Shown piece after piece: positions 14,240 through 23,182 of a DNA stretch of 64,000 nt (positions within the stretch are counted from its first letter, which is position 1; each line of letters opens with the position of its first letter). The translations under genes and the position numbers were made by a program. Origin of the DNA: Bordetella genomosp. 12. Lineage in GTDB: Bacteria; Pseudomonadota; Gammaproteobacteria; Burkholderiales; Burkholderiaceae_B. The notes beneath the pieces were generated by a model. The model was given only the letters and a program-made list of their open reading frames with translations, did no database searches and was not told the DNA's origin. Location: contig NZ_NEVU01000002.1 of NCBI RefSeq assembly GCF_002261355.1, positions 744,001-808,000 on the forward strand, written 5' to 3'.

Positions 14240-15208
14240 ATGTCTCTCTCGCAGATGCAGGTTTTCAACAAGTACTTCATGCCCGCGATCATCGAGACGC
14301 TGGGCCAGCAGATCCAGAAGTTCAACGCGGCCTCTGGCGGCGCCATCATGCTGTCCACGGGCGGCTGGGAAGGCGATTTCCTGCAGGAATCGTTCTACCA
14401 AGCCATCCATGGCGCGCGCCGCCGTGTCGATCGCTTCGCCGCCAACGGCAACGCCGCCGCCACCGACCTGACCCAGCTGAAGCACAGTTCGGTGAAGGTC
14501 GCCGGCGGCTTCGGCCCGATCCGGTTCGAGCCGGGCCAGATGACCTGGCTGAACAAGCCGACGGCCGAGGGCATCGAGGTTGCGTCCCGCAACTTCGCCG
14601 AGGCGCTGCTGCAGGACCAGCTCAACACCGCCGTCGCCGCCCTGGTGGCCGCCATCAGCAACCAGGCCGCCGCCACCAGTGACGTCTCGGCCACGGCCGG
14701 CCTGACCTACTCGGCGCTGAACGATGCGCACGCCAAGTTTGGCGACAGCTCCAGCCTGATCGTGGCGAACGTGATGACCGGCCAGGTCTACCACAAGCTG
14801 ATCGGCCAGAACCTCGCCAACGCCCAGCAACTGTTCCAGTACGGCGCCGTCACCGTGGTCGACATTCTGGGCAAGACCGTGGTTGTGACCGATGCCCCGG
14901 CTCTGTACGCCACGGGCACGCCCAACCTGCAGAAGGTGCTGGGCCTGGTCTCCGGCGCCGCGACGGTGACCGATGCGGGTGACGTGATCACCAACATCGA
15001 CACCACCAACGGCAAGGAGCGCATCGAGACCACGATGCAGGTGGACTACACCTTTGGGCTGGGCCTCAAGGGCTACACCTGGGACGAGGTCAACGGCGGC
15101 AAGTCGCCGAGCGACGCCGAACTGGCCACCGGAACCAACTGGGACAAGGTGGCCACCGACATCAAGCACACCGCCGGCGTGATCGCCATCGGTGACGCTT
15201 CCAAGTAA
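14240..15208 (+). CDS. Major capsid protein
   Basis: The 322-residue protein follows the scaffold gene, as expected for the major head protein. It carries features of a non-HK97-length capsid family: MQVFNKYFMPAIIETLGQQ at the start, GGWEGDFLQESFYQ, and a C-terminal GLGLKGYTWDE near residue 272. A strong GGAACGACC precedes the ATG. It would form the icosahedral shell. The fold was assigned from position and pattern. Confidence 0.85.
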   Translation: MSLSQMQVFNKYFMPAIIETLGQQIQKFNAASGGAIMLSTGGWEGDFLQESFYQAIHGARRRVDRFAANGNAAATDLTQLKHSSVKVAGGFGPIRFEPGQMTWLNKPTAEGIEVASRNFAEALLQDQLNTAVAALVAAISNQAAATSDVSATAGLTYSALNDAHAKFGDSSSLIVANVMTGQVYHKLIGQNLANAQQLFQYGAVTVVDILGKTVVVTDAPALYATGTPNLQKVLGLVSGAATVTDAGDVITNIDTTNGKERIETTMQVDYTFGLGLKGYTWDEVNGGKSPSDAELATGTNWDKVATDIKHTAGVIAIGDASK

Positions 15209-15217
15209 GGAGCCATC

Positions 15218-15469
15218 ATGACCCAGAAGACCAAGCTGCCCATCTGGTATCTGCCGGGCCCGTTCTACCGCTACGAGCAGGACGTCAAGGCCGAGGCCGC
15301 CAAGGCCGGTGTGCGCATCGTCGACGCCAACGTCACTGCGAGCCGCGCCGGCGCCGCCAAGGACGTTCCGAAGGTCACCCTGAAGCCGGAGTACCGGCCG
15401 AAGGGCAAGGCCGAGGCCGCCAAGGAAAAGGAGCCCGACCCGCAGCCCAAGGACCCGGCCAAGACCTGA
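15218..15469 (+). CDS. Small basic head protein
   Basis: An 83-residue lysine- and proline-rich protein that starts with PIWYLPGPFYRYEQDVKAEA and ends in a charged, unstructured KEKEPDPQPKDPAKT tail. It comes 9 bases after the capsid gene with AAGGAG before its ATG. Probably a head decoration or head-tail accessory protein; the family is not recognised. Confidence 0.6.
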   Translation: MTQKTKLPIWYLPGPFYRYEQDVKAEAAKAGVRIVDANVTASRAGAAKDVPKVTLKPEYRPKGKAEAAKEKEPDPQPKDPAKT

Positions 15470-15529
15470 CCGCCGTTTGACGGTCGCCCCTGCTCGCGCG
15501 GGGGCTTCCGTCAGCCTGTGGAGATACCC

Positions 15530-16012
15530 ATGACGTTGACCGTCGAAGATGGAACTGGCCTGCCGAACGCAGACAGCTACGTGAGCGTGGCAGCCTGCCA
15601 GGCCTACGCTGTAGCCCATGGCTTGGCGTTCGCCGGCGAGGCGGCGGCACTGGAGGCCGCTCTGCGCAACGCCACGCTGTACCTGGATGGTGAATACACC
15701 TACCGCGGCGAGCGCGCCACCGACACGCAGGCGCTGGAATGGCCGCGCACGGTGGCCACCGGCGTGCCGCGTGAGGTGGTGAACGCCTGCTGCGAGCTCG
15801 CGGCGCGCGCGCTCAAGGGCCCGCTGTGGCAAGACGTCAGCAACACCACCGCAGGCGCCGCCATCGAGAAGACCGTCGGCCCGATCACGACGAAGTACGC
15901 CAGCGTGGTCGGCGCGCGCAACGATGGCCAGACGCGCTACGCCGGCGTGGCTGCCATGCTGCGCCGCTGGCTGTCGTCCTACGGCTCGTCGGTCAAGCTG
16001 GTGAGGTGCTGA
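15530..16012 (+). CDS. Head-tail connector protein (DnaT-like fold family)
   Basis: The 160-residue protein begins TLTVEDGTGLPNADSYVSV, the standard opening of the phage head-tail connector family once annotated as DnaT-like, and has a helical core (EVVNACCELAARALKG). ATG 15530 was chosen because GGAG lies 8 bases before it. It would attach to the portal and receive the tail. It sits between the capsid and other joining genes. Confidence 0.75.
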   Translation: MTLTVEDGTGLPNADSYVSVAACQAYAVAHGLAFAGEAAALEAALRNATLYLDGEYTYRGERATDTQALEWPRTVATGVPREVVNACCELAARALKGPLWQDVSNTTAGAAIEKTVGPITTKYASVVGARNDGQTRYAGVAAMLRRWLSSYGSSVKLVRC

Positions 16013-16014
16013 CT

Positions 16015-16407
16015 GTGGCTACCTTCGACTACGCCGACATGGCCGCCACCGCGCAGGAGCTGCTGGTGGAGTTTGGCTGCCCAGTCACAGTGCGCCAGGT
16101 CGTGACGGGCGAGTACGACCCGGACCTCGGAGAGGCGCCCACCACCACGGTCGACAACGGCGGTATCGGCGCGCTGTTCGACTACACGGCGCAGGCCGCG
16201 GGCCTGGCCAACCTGGCCGACTCCGTCATCGAGACCGGCGACAAGCAGATGTACCTGGCGCCGGAGCTGGCCGCGGGCGGCACGATGCCCGAGCCCAAAC
16301 CGGCCGACCTGGTGCTGGCGCTGGGCGCGACTTGGCGGGTTGTGAGCGTCAAAGCCCTGGCGCCGGCTGGGGCCGTGTTGCTCTATGAAATCCAGTTGAG
16401 GCGATGA
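16015..16407 (+). CDS. Head-tail joining / head closure protein
   Basis: The 130-residue product starts from GTG 16015, 2 bases after the previous stop. It has a short N-terminal helix, FDYADMAATAQELLVEFG, then beta-rich VTVRQVV and an end KALAPAGAVLLYEIQLRR. This layout fits head-closure proteins of siphophages. The neighbours on both sides are joining proteins. No catalytic motif is seen. Confidence 0.7.
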   Translation: MATFDYADMAATAQELLVEFGCPVTVRQVVTGEYDPDLGEAPTTTVDNGGIGALFDYTAQAAGLANLADSVIETGDKQMYLAPELAAGGTMPEPKPADLVLALGATWRVVSVKALAPAGAVLLYEIQLRR

Positions 16408-16408
16408 C

Positions 16409-16807
16409 ATGAGCTTTTCCGCTGACATAACCCGGTTTATCCAGAGGGCCAATGGAAACATTGACCGAGCCACGAGGGAGGCCACGGTGCTGCTGGCACA
16501 AACGGTGGTCACAAGATCCCCGGTGGACACGGGAAGGTTTCGCAATAACTGGCAGTTTTCGGCAGCAGGGATTGACCGGACGATCTCGCCAGGGGTGGAC
16601 CCGCAAGGCCAGATGACAATAAAGCGCTTGGTCTTAGCCATCAGAAAAACCGGGTCGGGCGGGATCACCTACCTGTCAAACTCGTTGCCGTATGCAGTGC
16701 GGCTTGAAAACGGGTGGTCTGACCAGGCCCCGCAGGGCATGGTCAAGCTGACCGTGCAGGAGTTCCAGCATTACGTGAGCCAGGCGGCGAAGGACGCGAA
16801 CAAATGA
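16409..16807 (+). CDS. Tail completion protein, HK97 gp10-like
   Basis: A 132-residue protein with the gp10-type core: TRSPVDTGRFRNNW near residue 34, then LPYAVRLENGWSDQAPQGMV near 90 and a C-terminal helix. Its codons use more AAA, AAT, AGG and ACA than the flanking genes, so this gene may have been exchanged from another phage. It overlaps the tail terminator gene by 4 bases. Confidence 0.8.
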   Translation: MSFSADITRFIQRANGNIDRATREATVLLAQTVVTRSPVDTGRFRNNWQFSAAGIDRTISPGVDPQGQMTIKRLVLAIRKTGSGGITYLSNSLPYAVRLENGWSDQAPQGMVKLTVQEFQHYVSQAAKDANK

Positions 16808-17226
16808 GCCAGGACCTCATCCGCGCCGCTTTCGAGAAGCCGCTGAACGACTGGGCGAAGGCGCGCACGCCGGCGCTGCAGGTCGCGTGGCAGAACACGA
16901 AGTTCACGCCGCCTACCAATACCGTGTACTTGCGCGCCTACGTGCTGCCGGCCGCGACCATCAGCCGGGACGCCGCCGGAGATCACCGGCAGTACCGCGG
17001 CCTGTTCCAGGTGAACGTGGTGATGCCGATCGGCGCTGGCTCGCGTGCCGCTGAGCAGATCCAGGCGGAGCTTGACGCGCTGTTCCCTGTCAACCTGCGC
17101 ATTCCGTCCGGCGGCCTCGCGGTGCGCGTGCGCACGCCCATTACGAGTGGACAGCCTGCAACGGGCGACGCCGACCACACCGTGCCCATATCCCTTGGGT
17201 ACGACGTCCAGTTTTACCCGGAGTGA
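16804..17226 (+). CDS. Tail terminator protein (DUF4128-like)
   Basis: The 140-residue product has the typical tail-terminator order: an N-terminal helix MSQDLIRAAFEKPLNDWA, then IQAELDALFPVN and a last beta-strand VPISLGYDVQFYPE. It caps the tail tube and fixes its length. The ATG overlaps the stop of the gp10-like gene. It is followed by an inserted HNH gene rather than directly by the tail tube. Confidence 0.75.
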   Translation: MSQDLIRAAFEKPLNDWAKARTPALQVAWQNTKFTPPTNTVYLRAYVLPAATISRDAAGDHRQYRGLFQVNVVMPIGAGSRAAEQIQAELDALFPVNLRIPSGGLAVRVRTPITSGQPATGDADHTVPISLGYDVQFYPE

Positions 17227-17233
17227 AAAAGCA

Positions 17234-17734
17234 ATGAACGAAGCCAGAATCACGGCGGAACGACTGCGTTCAGTTGTCCATTACGACCCCGAAACGGGCA
17301 AGTTCACGCGGTTGGTACGCCTCGCCCAGCGTCACAACGTGGGCGATGATGCGGCCCATGCCACCGCCAACGGTTATCAGCGCGTCGGCATCGACGGACA
17401 GCGGTATCTGGCGCATAGGCTTGCCTGGCTATATGTGTACGGAGCATGGCCCACACAGCATATAGACCATGTGAACGGCGACCGCTCAGACAATCGCATT
17501 GCAAACCTTCGGGATGTCCCTCAGGCCGTGAATATGCAGAACCGTCGACACCCACAGGCTGACAACAAATCAGGCTACCTCGGGGTGTATTGGGAGCGAG
17601 GTGCGAAGAAATGGCGCAGCCGCGTGCAAGTTGCTGGGAAGGCACACGAAGTCGGGCTGTTCGATGACCCCGCCGTAGCTCATGCGGCGTATGTAGCGAA
17701 GAAGCGGAAGCTGCACGAAGGATGCTCGATCTGA
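17234..17734 (+). CDS. HNH homing endonuclease with AP2-like domain
   Basis: The 166-residue protein has an HNH nuclease core (QHIDHVNGDRSDNRIANLRD, about residues 75-95) and a C-terminal AP2/NUMOD-like DNA-binding part (SGYLGVYWERGAKKWRSRV). The combination is typical of free-standing homing endonucleases in phage genomes. It separates the tail terminator from the tail tube gene and uses more AT-rich codons. ATG 17234 follows the terminator stop by 7 bases. Confidence 0.88.
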   Translation: MNEARITAERLRSVVHYDPETGKFTRLVRLAQRHNVGDDAAHATANGYQRVGIDGQRYLAHRLAWLYVYGAWPTQHIDHVNGDRSDNRIANLRDVPQAVNMQNRRHPQADNKSGYLGVYWERGAKKWRSRVQVAGKAHEVGLFDDPAVAHAAYVAKKRKLHEGCSI

Positions 17735-17774
17735 AGATTCGGCGTATGCCGATGGCCCGTAAGGGCGCAACTGG

Positions 17775-17800
17775 AACCCGCCGCATGGCGGTTTTTTATT
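17775..17800 (+). terminator. Terminator after the HNH gene
   Basis: AACC(C)GCC pairs with GGCGGTT around a GCAT loop and is followed by TTTTTTATT. It separates the HNH gene from the tail tube gene 50 bases on and looks like part of the inserted cassette. Confidence 0.65.
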
Positions 17801-17847
17801 GCCCTCTGGGCTTCGATGAGGGGCCGTTGGCCCCCTAAGGAACTATC

Positions 17848-18504
17848 ATCAGCGCAATATTCCCCAATGGCACCGTATTCTCGGTGTCGACCGCCCTGGG
17901 TGCGGCCTTGGCCGTGTCCGCCATCACCAACGCCAATCCGGCGGTCGCCTCGGCCACCACGCCGCCGGCGGACGGCAGCATCTTGATCGTCAAGTCCGGC
18001 TGGACGGAACTGAACGAGCGCGTGGTGCGCTCGGACAATGCGGCCGCCAGCACCTTCGAACTGGAAGGCATTGACACCTCCAGCTTGATCCGCTTCCCGG
18101 CCGGCCAGGGCGCCGGGTCGGTGACACCGGTCACCACCTGGGTCGACCTCTCCCAGGTGACCAGCGTGGAGAAGACGGGCGGCGAGCAGCAGTTCTTCCA
18201 ATGGCGCTACGTCGAAGACCGCAGCAGCCGCCAGCGCCAACGGCCGACCTTCAAGAACGCCAAGGTCATCACCTTGACGCTGGACTACGACCCGGCCCTG
18301 GCCTGGTACGAAGCCCTGCGCGAGGCCGACGCGGTGAAGGACCCCGTGGTGCTGCGCGCGCGCCTGCCGAACGGCGACGCGCTGTACTACCTGGTCTATC
18401 CGTCCTTCGACGCGGACCCGTCGATGACGTTGGACCAGAACATGCAGAACACCGCGACGTTCTCCATGACGTCGGATTTCACGCGCTACGCGCCGCTGCC
18501 GTAA
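17848..18504 (+). CDS. Major tail tube protein, apparent ATC start
   Basis: The tail tube protein of about 218 residues opens with SAIFPNGTVFSVSTALGAALAVSAITNANPA and ends FSMTSDFTRYAPLP, with a beta-sandwich core. TAAGGA precedes two consecutive ATC codons (17845-17850), and an in-frame stop lies just before. No ATG or TTG begins the conserved FPNGTVF part. Translation may start at ATC 17848, at ATA 17857 or, losing 12 residues, at GTG 17884. A former ATG changed to ATC is likely. Confidence 0.75.
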   Translation: MSAIFPNGTVFSVSTALGAALAVSAITNANPAVASATTPPADGSILIVKSGWTELNERVVRSDNAAASTFELEGIDTSSLIRFPAGQGAGSVTPVTTWVDLSQVTSVEKTGGEQQFFQWRYVEDRSSRQRQRPTFKNAKVITLTLDYDPALAWYEALREADAVKDPVVLRARLPNGDALYYLVYPSFDADPSMTLDQNMQNTATFSMTSDFTRYAPLP

Positions 18505-18516
18505 CAAGGGGTCGGG

Positions 18517-18846
18517 ATGAGCAAGGTCATTTTCAAGTTGCAGCCCGCCCCGACCTTCGCCGTGCCGGTGGAAATCCCCCGGCACGGCGAGGAGCCGGCC
18601 AAGATCCGCGTCACGTTCAAGCACAAATCCCGCGAAGAGCTGGCCGACTTTACGAAGCGCGCGGGCGAATCGAATCCCGACCAGGACGTCGCCCTGGTGC
18701 GCGAGATGATCGCAGGCTGGGAAGGCCCGGACATGGAGTTTTGCGACGAGGCGATCCAGCTTTTGATCCAGAACTACCAGGGCGCGGTGCCGGCCCTGGT
18801 GCAGGCATACGTCTTGGAGCTGATGCAGGCCCGGCGAAAAAACTGA
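18517..18846 (+). CDS. Tail assembly chaperone, short form (gpG-like)
   Basis: A 109-residue protein starting MSKVIFKLQPAPTFAVPV, the usual opening of siphophage tail assembly chaperones, with AMIAGWEGP-like and NYQGAVPALVQAY regions. It lies directly before the tape measure, as gpG does in lambda, and ends ARRKN at a slippery heptamer. It would hold the tape measure protein during tail tube growth. Confidence 0.85.
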   Translation: MSKVIFKLQPAPTFAVPVEIPRHGEEPAKIRVTFKHKSREELADFTKRAGESNPDQDVALVREMIAGWEGPDMEFCDEAIQLLIQNYQGAVPALVQAYVLELMQARRKN

Positions 18847-19154
18847 TCGCCGCGGCGGAGGAGATGTATCGGCTCGAACCGGACACGGCCAGTTTGGCCG
18901 AGTTCGGGCTCAGGGCAGATGACTTCCCCGTCGCGGTGATCGAGCTCTGGCCCGAGAACGTGACGCCAAAGGTCGTATTCGAGGCCATGGGGACGCAGTG
19001 GCGCATAGGCTACGGCGGCCCTACCGGGCTCGATTACAGCGCGCTCTCGAGCGTGATGAGGATGCTGGGTGTGCCGCCATCCGACGAGGTCGACGTATTC
19101 GACAGCGTGCGCGTGATGGAAGCCGCAGCCCTGCGGATGATGAACAAGAAATAG
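18517..19154 (+). CDS. Tail assembly chaperone, -1 frameshift product (gpGT-like)
   Basis: At 18837-18843 the zero-frame codons CGA AAA AAC carry the heptamer A AAA AAC, followed at once by the stop TGA. A -1 slip continues at CTG 18843 into an open frame of 103 residues (LIAAAEEMYRLEPDTASL, ending AAALRMMNKK), giving a 212-residue fusion. The extension has no good start of its own. This copies the lambda G/GT arrangement. Confidence 0.88.
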
Positions 19155-19178
19155 CCCTGCGGGGCGGAACGGTGCCTT

Positions 19179-21848
19179 ATGGCTGATGAAGTCGCCTCCC
19201 TCGTACTGCGCGTCGACAGTACCCAGGCCAAAAGTGCGTCGTCCGACCTCGACAAGCTGGCCACCTCTGGCGCGAAGGCCGAGCAGGCCGCGCTCGATGT
19301 AGGCACGGCTGGCAAGGCCGCTGCCGCCGGCTTGGGCGCGATGGGCCAGGCAGCCAAGACGACCCAGGCGCAGGCGGCAGCGGCAGCGATGTCGGCGGGC
19401 GAGCTGCGCATGGCTATGCGCTCGCTGCCTATGCAGATGACCGACATCGCGGTCGGCCTGTCTACGGGGCAATCGCCGTTCTACGTGCTCATGCAGCAGG
19501 GCGGCCAGCTGAAGGACCTGTTCGGCGGTATTGGGCCGGCTATCAAGGCGGTCGCCGGGTATGTGGCCGGCCTGGTCACGCCGTTCACCGCAGCGGCGGC
19601 TGGGGTGGTCGCCTTGGCGGTGGCGTACCAGCAAGGGGCGGAGGAAGGCCGACGCTTCAACGCCGCGATCACGATGACCGGCAATGCGGCCGGCGTGACG
19701 GACAGCCAGCTTGCCGCCATGGCAAAGCGGATCGGCGACGTCCAGGGGACGACAGGGAACGCGGCCGCCGCCCTTACCAAGCTGGTCGACACCGGGAAGA
19801 TCGCGGGCGACGCGATTGAGGGCCTGGGTCGCGCTGCGGTGCTGAGCGAGGCCGCCACCGGCCGCAGTGTCGACGACATGATCAAGGACTACGAGCGCAT
19901 CGCCGATGCGCCGGCCGAAGCCTTGACCAAGCTGAACGAACGCTACCACTTCCTGACACTGGCGGTATACGACCAGGTGAAGGCGCTCGAGGAAGAGGGT
20001 CGGACCCAGGATGCCGCTCGGGTGGCGCTGAATACCTACGCGCAAGCGATGGAGGAGCGCAGCGTTCAGGTCGTCGAGAACATCGGCACACTGGAGCGAG
20101 CCTGGAATTCGGTAACCGGCGCAGCGAAGGGCGCTTGGGACGCCATGCTGGCGGTCGGCCGCGAAAGCTCGCTCGAGCAGAAGCTTTCCCAGGCGCGGAA
20201 AAACTTGGAGTCACTGGAGACGTCGCGCTTTCGGACGTTCCTCGATGACGACCGCATCAAGCAGCTGCGCGGTGAAGTTGCCGGCCTCGAGGAGTTGGAC
20301 AAGTGGCAGAAGGCAGCGGCAAAATCTCGGGCAGACGAAGCCGGCGTGGTGGCGCGCGCCATCCAGGCACAACGAGACCTGGATGCCTACATGGATTCCC
20401 GCAAAGGGACATCCTTGGATTCCGCGATCAAGGCAGAGAACGCGGCATTCAAGAAGGCAACAGCCGAATTTAAGGAAAACAGCGACGAGTACAAAAATGC
20501 TCTGAAACTGCATCTTGAGCGCGTGGCGCAGATCCAGAAGCAGTTCGCAGGGCCGAAGGGTGGCGCCGGCACGGTTGCCGCGGGGGTACGCGAGCTGGAG
20601 CAGGCGCGCCAGCAGGAGGCTGCATTGCGCGCCCAGCTGGAAAGCGCGGCGAAGATCACCACGGCGCGCCAGGAGCTCGTCAAGTTCGAGCAGCGCATTG
20701 CTGACCTGAAGGCCAAGGACCAACTCACGGCCGACGAGAAAAGCGTCCTGGCCAACGAGACGGCCATCCGCCAGCAGTTGGAGCTCAATTCTGGTCTTGC
20801 TGATCAGATCACCCTCCAGAAAGAGGTCGTTCAGCTGAAGGTGCTGGAGCGGTCGGCGCAGGAGACGCTGATCGCAGATCAGCAACGGTACAACGACCTG
20901 CTAAGCGGGTACACGGCCAGCCCGCGGGTACGCGAGCAATTGCTTGCCCAACAGCAGATCTACCGCGACTTCCAGCGACAGGTACAGCGTGCGGCCGAGC
21001 AGCAAGCCGCCGGAGAGTTGTCTCCTCAAGGCTATGCGGACCGTGTACAGGTGCTCAAGCAGAGCTTGGACGATCGTCTGGCGTTGCAGGCCGACTATTA
21101 CAGCAAAGTCTCCGCACTGGAAGCGGAGTGGCGTAACGGGGCCATCGGCGGTCTGAACGACTACTTTGAGATGGCTGGCAACGTCGCCAGCGCGACCCGC
21201 GGAGCCTTCAACAATGCGTTCCAGGGCATGGAGGACGCGCTAACCCAATTTGTCACTAGCGGAAAGCTGAGTTTCTCCAGCCTTATCAAGAGCATTCTGG
21301 CCGACATCGCTCGCATTTCAATCCGCCAGGGGATAACGGGGCCGTTGGCAAGTGTGCTTGGGTCTGTTCTTAGCGGGGTCTTCTCGGGGTTCGGCGGAGC
21401 ACCAACAGCTGGGCAAGTGGCCAGTGCGACGCAAGGAGTCAATGCCGGCCTGCCTCTGTCGTTGGCCGGCGGAGGCTATACCGGTCCCGGCGCCAAAGAC
21501 ACCCCTCGGGGCGTTGTCCATGCTGGCGAAATCGTCTGGAGCCAGGACGACATTGCCCGGTCGGGCGGCGTGGCTGTCGTTGAAGCGATGCGCCTGTCTG
21601 CTGGTCAGCGGGCCTACACCCAGCCGCTGATGGCTGCCGCGGCGCCATCGGCGCCCAAGATCACCGTCCAGAACTATGGCACACCCCAGGACTATGAGGT
21701 CGGTCTGACCCGTGACGAGGTCATTCTGATCTCGCGGGACCAGATTTACCGCGAAGGCCCGCGCATGGTCTCGGGCGAGCTGTCGAAGTCGAATTCCCGC
21801 TCGTCTCGGGCTATGCAGAGCAGTTTCAACGTGGAGCGAAAGCGATGA
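19179..21848 (+). CDS. Tail tape measure protein
   Basis: The 889-residue protein starts [23 protein letters not shown] and contains long helical heptads, the conserved [35 protein letters not shown] block near residue 88-120, and hydrophobic stretches ([17 protein letters not shown]). The C-terminus has [10 protein letters not shown] and [11 protein letters not shown]. Such proteins set tail length and help DNA pass the inner membrane. At about 0.15 nm per residue the tail would be near 130 nm; this is an estimate. Confidence 0.93.
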   Translation: MADEVASLVLRVDSTQAKSASSDLDKLATSGAKAEQAALDVGTAGKAAAAGLGAMGQAAKTTQAQAAAAAMSAGELRMAMRSLPMQMTDIAVGLSTGQSPFYVLMQQGGQLKDLFGGIGPAIKAVAGYVAGLVTPFTAAAAGVVALAVAYQQGAEEGRRFNAAITMTGNAAGVTDSQLAAMAKRIGDVQGTTGNAAAALTKLVDTGKIAGDAIEGLGRAAVLSEAATGRSVDDMIKDYERIADAPAEALTKLNERYHFLTLAVYDQVKALEEEGRTQDAARVALNTYAQAMEERSVQVVENIGTLERAWNSVTGAAKGAWDAMLAVGRESSLEQKLSQARKNLESLETSRFRTFLDDDRIKQLRGEVAGLEELDKWQKAAAKSRADEAGVVARAIQAQRDLDAYMDSRKGTSLDSAIKAENAAFKKATAEFKENSDEYKNALKLHLERVAQIQKQFAGPKGGAGTVAAGVRELEQARQQEAALRAQLESAAKITTARQELVKFEQRIADLKAKDQLTADEKSVLANETAIRQQLELNSGLADQITLQKEVVQLKVLERSAQETLIADQQRYNDLLSGYTASPRVREQLLAQQQIYRDFQRQVQRAAEQQAAGELSPQGYADRVQVLKQSLDDRLALQADYYSKVSALEAEWRNGAIGGLNDYFEMAGNVASATRGAFNNAFQGMEDALTQFVTSGKLSFSSLIKSILADIARISIRQGITGPLASVLGSVLSGVFSGFGGAPTAGQVASATQGVNAGLPLSLAGGGYTGPGAKDTPRGVVHAGEIVWSQDDIARSGGVAVVEAMRLSAGQRAYTQPLMAAAAPSAPKITVQNYGTPQDYEVGLTRDEVILISRDQIYREGPRMVSGELSKSNSRSSRAMQSSFNVERKR

Positions 21849-22336
21849 TGCCGCGCATGCCCTTCAGCCCGGTAGAGGCCGGCTACTCAGCGCAGCCGGG
21901 GGACAGCACACAGCGCATCCAATTGGATGGTGGCTCCGGTCGTTATCGAACCGGCGTGAGTGATAACTCGCACCAGGTGGACGCGACCTGGGCGCTCTTC
22001 GACGCCGACTATGACGCCTTTATGGGCTTCGTTCGCCTTTGGAAGCGTAGCGGGGGGCAGCCCTTCAAGGTTGCTCTGCCGCTCGATGGGAGCATAGCCG
22101 AGGACTATGACGCCTGCTTCGTCCCGGGCTCGATTCAGTTGACGTCGAAGAACGGGCCGGTGTTCCTTGTGAGCGCCAGGCTCGAGGTGTTTGCGCTGGC
22201 CAAGTATGAGGACGCCGACACAGACCCCTACGCAACGGCGTATGAACTCCTGCCGTACTACGGCTCTTTCGTGGCCATCCAGGACATGATGAATCGCCTG
22301 GAGCAGCTGGTGAACAAGGATTGGCCCCATGCCTGA
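21845..22336 (+). CDS. Minor tail protein (M-like position)
   Basis: The 163-residue protein reads [24 protein letters not shown] near its start and [17 protein letters not shown] near residue 50. It follows the tape measure with a 4-base overlap and precedes a DUF1833-type gene, the place of lambda minor tail proteins M and L. It probably helps to build the baseplate or tip. The start could be the second Met. Confidence 0.75.
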   Translation: MMPRMPFSPVEAGYSAQPGDSTQRIQLDGGSGRYRTGVSDNSHQVDATWALFDADYDAFMGFVRLWKRSGGQPFKVALPLDGSIAEDYDACFVPGSIQLTSKNGPVFLVSARLEVFALAKYEDADTDPYATAYELLPYYGSFVAIQDMMNRLEQLVNKDWPHA

Positions 22337-22844
22337 CGTCGACAGCCGCTATTTGGACTTCTTCCTTGCCGGCGACAGCGGTGTCGCGGAGATCCACACC
22401 TTGGAAATCTCGCAGCCCAGCTTTTCGCAAGTGTGGAGGCTGCAATGCCACTACCGCAAGGGCCTGACGACCAAACTGGAGTCCGGCCAGGAGGTCGATT
22501 GGATCTACCTGCCGATGCGCCTGCGGCCGCTGGAGGAACGCGGGAATCTAGATTTTGGGCTATCCGTCACCCTGGGCGACACCGGCGACATCCTCCCGGA
22601 TGAGATCCAGCGCGCGCGGGAAGCTGGGACCTTGCGCGCCTCGCCGCCCCGAGTTGTGTACCGAATCTACCGCTCCGACGACCTGGACCACCCAATGTAC
22701 GGCCCTATCACCTTGGAGGCGAGGGAGATCGGGCGCACGCGGGAGGGAGCGCAGTTCAATGCCCTCGCGCCGGAGCTCAACGTCAGCAAGACCGGCGAGC
22801 AATACAGCACGGACCGGTTCGAGGGACTGCTGGGGCTGCTGTGA
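22329..22844 (+). CDS. Minor tail protein, DUF1833 family
   Basis: The 171-residue product matches the DUF1833 pattern: SRYLDFFLAGDSGVAEIHTLEI at the start, YLPMRLRPLEERGNLDFGLSV in the middle, and a C-terminal EAREIGRTREGAQFNALAP. It is found in many siphophages between the tape measure and the tail-tip peptidase. Overlaps on both sides indicate one translational unit. Confidence 0.8.
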   Translation: MPDVDSRYLDFFLAGDSGVAEIHTLEISQPSFSQVWRLQCHYRKGLTTKLESGQEVDWIYLPMRLRPLEERGNLDFGLSVTLGDTGDILPDEIQRAREAGTLRASPPRVVYRIYRSDDLDHPMYGPITLEAREIGRTREGAQFNALAPELNVSKTGEQYSTDRFEGLLGLL

Positions 22845-23182
22845 TTGACGACCTGCTGGAGCGCCAGTACGACCGGAAGGCATACAACTGCCTTCACTTC
22901 GCCGCGGAAGTGTGGGAGCGGCTGACGGGTGATGCGGCCTTGCGGTCGGTCCGGGAGGAGGACTTCCGCGCCGGTGGCATGGCGGCCGTCTTCAGGCGCT
23001 ATCGGCGCGTTCCCGGGCCTACTGCCGAGCCGTCTGTGGTCCTGATGGAGACGCTGTCAGGCGAGGCGCATATCGGCGTGTGCTGGCGCCGGCGGCTCCT
23101 GCACATCAACGAAATCGGGCCGCAGTTCCTACCGCTCGACGCCGTGGCGGTGCTCTACAGAAACATGAGGTTTTGGGTATGA
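22841..23182 (+). CDS. NlpC/P60-like tail tip peptidase (K-like)
   Basis: A 113-residue protein with the compact NlpC/P60 arrangement: the catalytic Cys in AYNCLHFAAEVW (near residue 18), a His in EAHIGVCW (near 78) and a polar residue in the LLHINE strand. It starts at GTG 22841, overlapping the preceding stop. It would help penetrate peptidoglycan or process the tail tip, as lambda gpK does. Confidence 0.8.
   Translation: MIDDLLERQYDRKAYNCLHFAAEVWERLTGDAALRSVREEDFRAGGMAAVFRRYRRVPGPTAEPSVVLMETLSGEAHIGVCWRRRLLHINEIGPQFLPLDAVAVLYRNMRFWV

Noticed and set aside
14063-15832. Leftward open frame of 589 codons opposite the capsid genes
   Set aside because: Same kind of shadow; covers scaffold, capsid and connector genes.
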